Of a stretch of DNA of 64,000 nt, positions 62,492 to 64,000 are shown one piece after another. Each line of letters begins with the position of its first letter. Position 1 is the stretch's first letter. The notes under the pieces are model-generated. The model was not told the origin of the DNA and did not search any database. It worked only from the letters and a program-made list of their open reading frames with translations. A program made the translations under genes and the position numbers. The stretch comes from Candidatus Microthrix subdominans (GTDB lineage Bacteria > Actinomycetota > Acidimicrobiia > Acidimicrobiales > Microtrichaceae): NCBI GenBank assembly GCA_016719385.1, contig JADJZA010000011.1, positions 182,007 through 246,006 on the forward strand. The letters run 5' to 3'.

Positions 62492-63530
62492 TCAGCCGTC
62501 GCCTCGCGTCTGGGGCCCCGCACCCCAGGGGGTGGCGATCGATCGGGCGGCCAGCGTCAGCTCGGAGACGGCGAACGTGTGGGCCTGGCCGATCAGCCGT
62601 TCCCCGCCGTCGGCCCAGTCCTCGATCAGCGTCCGTGCCCAGTCGAGCGAGACCGCCGAGCAGTCGACCCGTCGGGTGCCTTCGCCGTCGACGATGATCA
62701 GGTGCTCGGCGCCGGGCCGCCCGGCCGGGTCGATGTTGGCCCGCACCTCGAGGGTGCCCTCGGTGCCGACGATCGACAGGCGCACGTCGCCCCAGGTGCC
62801 CAGCCCGGCAGGGGACAACAGGTCGACCCGGTGATCGCCGACCACCGGGCCACCGTCGGCACTCGCCACCAAGCAAAGCGTGCCGATGTCGGCGAACCCA
62901 GGGTGCTCGGGGTGGGTGAGGTTGCCCTCCGAGGCGGCGGTCACCGCGGCGTCGAGATCACCGGTGATCGCCAGGAACTGATCGACCTGGTGCGAGGCGA
63001 GGTCGACCAGGATGCCCCCCGAGGTGGCCGCGTCGAAGAACCAGGCGGGTCGATCGTCGGCGTTGAGCGTGTGGGGCCCCGAGCCGATCACGTGGGCGAC
63101 GTGGCCGACGGCGCCGCTGCGGGCCAGTCGGATCGCCTCCGGAGATGGCGCGATTGGTGAACCGCTCGGTGAACAGCACGCTCCAGCGGCGCCCGGAGGT
63201 GGCCACCGCCCGGCGAAGGCGTTGCAGGTCCGGGGCGGTGGTCACCCCGGGCTTGGCGCTCAGGACGTGTTTGCCCGCCGAGAGCGCGGCGACGGCCACG
63301 TCGGCCCGCTGCGAGGGGATGCCTGCGGTCACCACGACGTCGATGCGGTCGTCGGCGAGCAGTTCGGCCGGGTGGACGGCCACCGAGTCCGGTCGCCAGC
63401 CCTCGTACAGTTCGAGGAACTCCCCGTCGGCGACGTGGGCCGCGGCGTTGGCGCCGGCGTCGAGCAGTCCCTGCACCAGTTCGAAAACGTGCAGGTGATC
63501 GAGGCCGATCACGCCCAGGCGAAGGCTCAC
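62492..63530 (-). pseudogene. Gfo/Idh/MocA-family oxidoreductase, one frameshift (probable sequence error)
   Basis: An NAD(P)-dependent sugar or polyol oxidoreductase. GTG 63530 starts VSLRLGVIGLDHLHVFELVQG, then AALSAGKHVLSAKPG in the cofactor domain. Near 63140 the frame moves by +1 (ATCTCCGGAGG for ATCTCGGAGG), then continues through VIGSGPHTLNADDRPAWFFD and GGILVDLASHQVDQFL to 62492. About 345 residues repaired. It is 63 bp upstream of glpD on the same strand. The substrate is unknown. Confidence 0.8.
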
Positions 63531-63610
63531 GTTGTGCACCCCTTTCCCCGACCGACGATGCACCGGACGGTATCTCAGGGAATCTTGCGGGGCGATGCAC
63601 CGTGGCCACC

Positions 63611-63632
63611 GTCGGTGACTATGGTCACCGAC
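63611..63632. repeat. 9-bp palindrome in the intergenic region
   Basis: GTCGGTGAC, TATG, GTCACCGAC is a perfect inverted repeat between the divergent oxidoreductase and lipoprotein genes. It could be an operator for either gene. GATGCACCG also occurs twice nearby (about 63555 and 63593). Confidence 0.55.
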
Positions 63633-63712
63633 GCGAGCCTGTGACGAGGGAGAGCTTGCACCTCATTCACCCACCGGCATGAGTTGATCATGCTTCATGA
63701 AAGGCATCAAGA

Positions 63713-64000
63713 ATGTATAGGAAGCTCTCCCTGGGCCTCGCTGGTCTCGGATTGGTCGCGCTCGGTTGCGCGCCCGCCCCACCGGCGCCGCCCAAGCCGA
63801 CAGAGTTCACGGTGAACACCACCGCCGACACCGCCGACTTCAAGGCGGGAGATGGCTTGTGCGCCGACGCCACATTGAAGTGTTCGCTTCGGGCGGCGGT
63901 CACCGAAGCCAACGCTCAGAACCGGCCGACCACGATCCACCTCGGACGCGCCACCCATTCGCTGAACCTGAGGGCGGATCGTCGGACAGCCCGACGAAGG
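63713..64000 (+). CDS. CSLREA-domain-like lipoprotein, 3'-truncated by the window end
   Basis: The 96 visible residues start with a lipoprotein signal, MYRKLSLGLAGLGLVALGC (lipobox ALGC, Cys19), then a Pro-rich linker and FTVNTTADTADFKAGDGLCADATLKCSLRAAVTEANA (given here as FTVNTTADT and CSLRAAVTEAN). CSLREAI-type N-terminal modules precede large parallel beta-helix surface proteins. The gene runs off the window, so its full size is unknown. Confidence 0.75.
   Translation, partial: MYRKLSLGLAGLGLVALGCAPAPPAPPKPTEFTVNTTADTADFKAGDGLCADATLKCSLRAAVTEANAQNRPTTIHLGRATHSLNLRADRRTARRR

Overview
The window is a GC-rich actinobacterial chromosome segment. The 16S rRNA, the gene order and the gene content fit class Acidimicrobiia, possibly a Microthrix/Ilumatobacter relative; this placement is from memory and not from a search. 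Much of the order matches the Mycobacterium tuberculosis Rv1652-Rv1713 stretch as I recall it: arg genes, mpg, tyrS, TPR protein, tlyA, nadK, recN, steA, steB, pyrG, nudix, xerD, then scpA, scpB, rluB, cmk. This is therefore core chromosome with local insertions, not a genomic island.

Layout. 1-0.9 kb: 3' part of alanine dehydrogenase. 1.0-6.2 kb: arginine biosynthesis, with argC divergent from argB-argD-argF-argR. The two directions share a 75-bp control region with a candidate ARG box over both -35 elements. argJ is absent. 6.2-11.2 kb: a rimB / rimK / aspartoacylase-like module interrupted by argG and a flavin reductase. 11.3-12.1 kb: an iron-storage pair (bfd-bfr) behind a likely IdeR/DtxR-type promoter. 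12.1-16 kb, minus strand: mgtE, glutaminase-STAS and RNase Z. 16.1-18.2 kb: argH and a 3-methyladenine glycosylase. 18.3-21.4 kb, minus strand: a small anchored protein and a class A PBP with PASTA domains and a lipobox. 21.5 kb: tyrS. 22.9-28.4 kb: a complete rrn operon (16S-23S-5S) with no spacer tRNA.

28.5-33 kb: TPR protein, class I aldolase, histone-H1-like tail protein, tlyA and nadK. 33.1-42.2 kb: recN followed by an envelope operon (steA, steB, murJ, GT4, an 801-residue polytopic protein), mostly with 4-nt start/stop overlaps. 42.3-48 kb: pyrG, nudix, xerD, an HD protein and an amidohydrolase. 48.2-49.3 kb: trpS on the minus strand. 49.4-51.5 kb: an unusual three-gene cassette of two ferritin-like di-iron paralogues and a small four-Cys protein. 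51.6-56 kb: scpA, scpB, rluB, aroH and a cmk-plsC fusion. 56-64 kb: NDP-forming acyl-CoA synthetase, gdhA, a strange short element with near-complete anti-Shine-Dalgarno complementarity, an RHH/MazF toxin-antitoxin pair, glpD, a Gfo/Idh oxidoreductase, and the start of a CSLREA-type lipoprotein.

From about 43.9 kb onward, and densely after 55.7 kb, six genes are broken by one- or two-base indels, mostly in G or C runs, and there is a 68-nt near-pure G tract. These look like sequencing or assembly errors rather than real decay. One error creates a false giant ORF joining cmk-plsC to the acyl-CoA synthetase. No CRISPR array, insertion sequence, prophage or tRNA gene was found.
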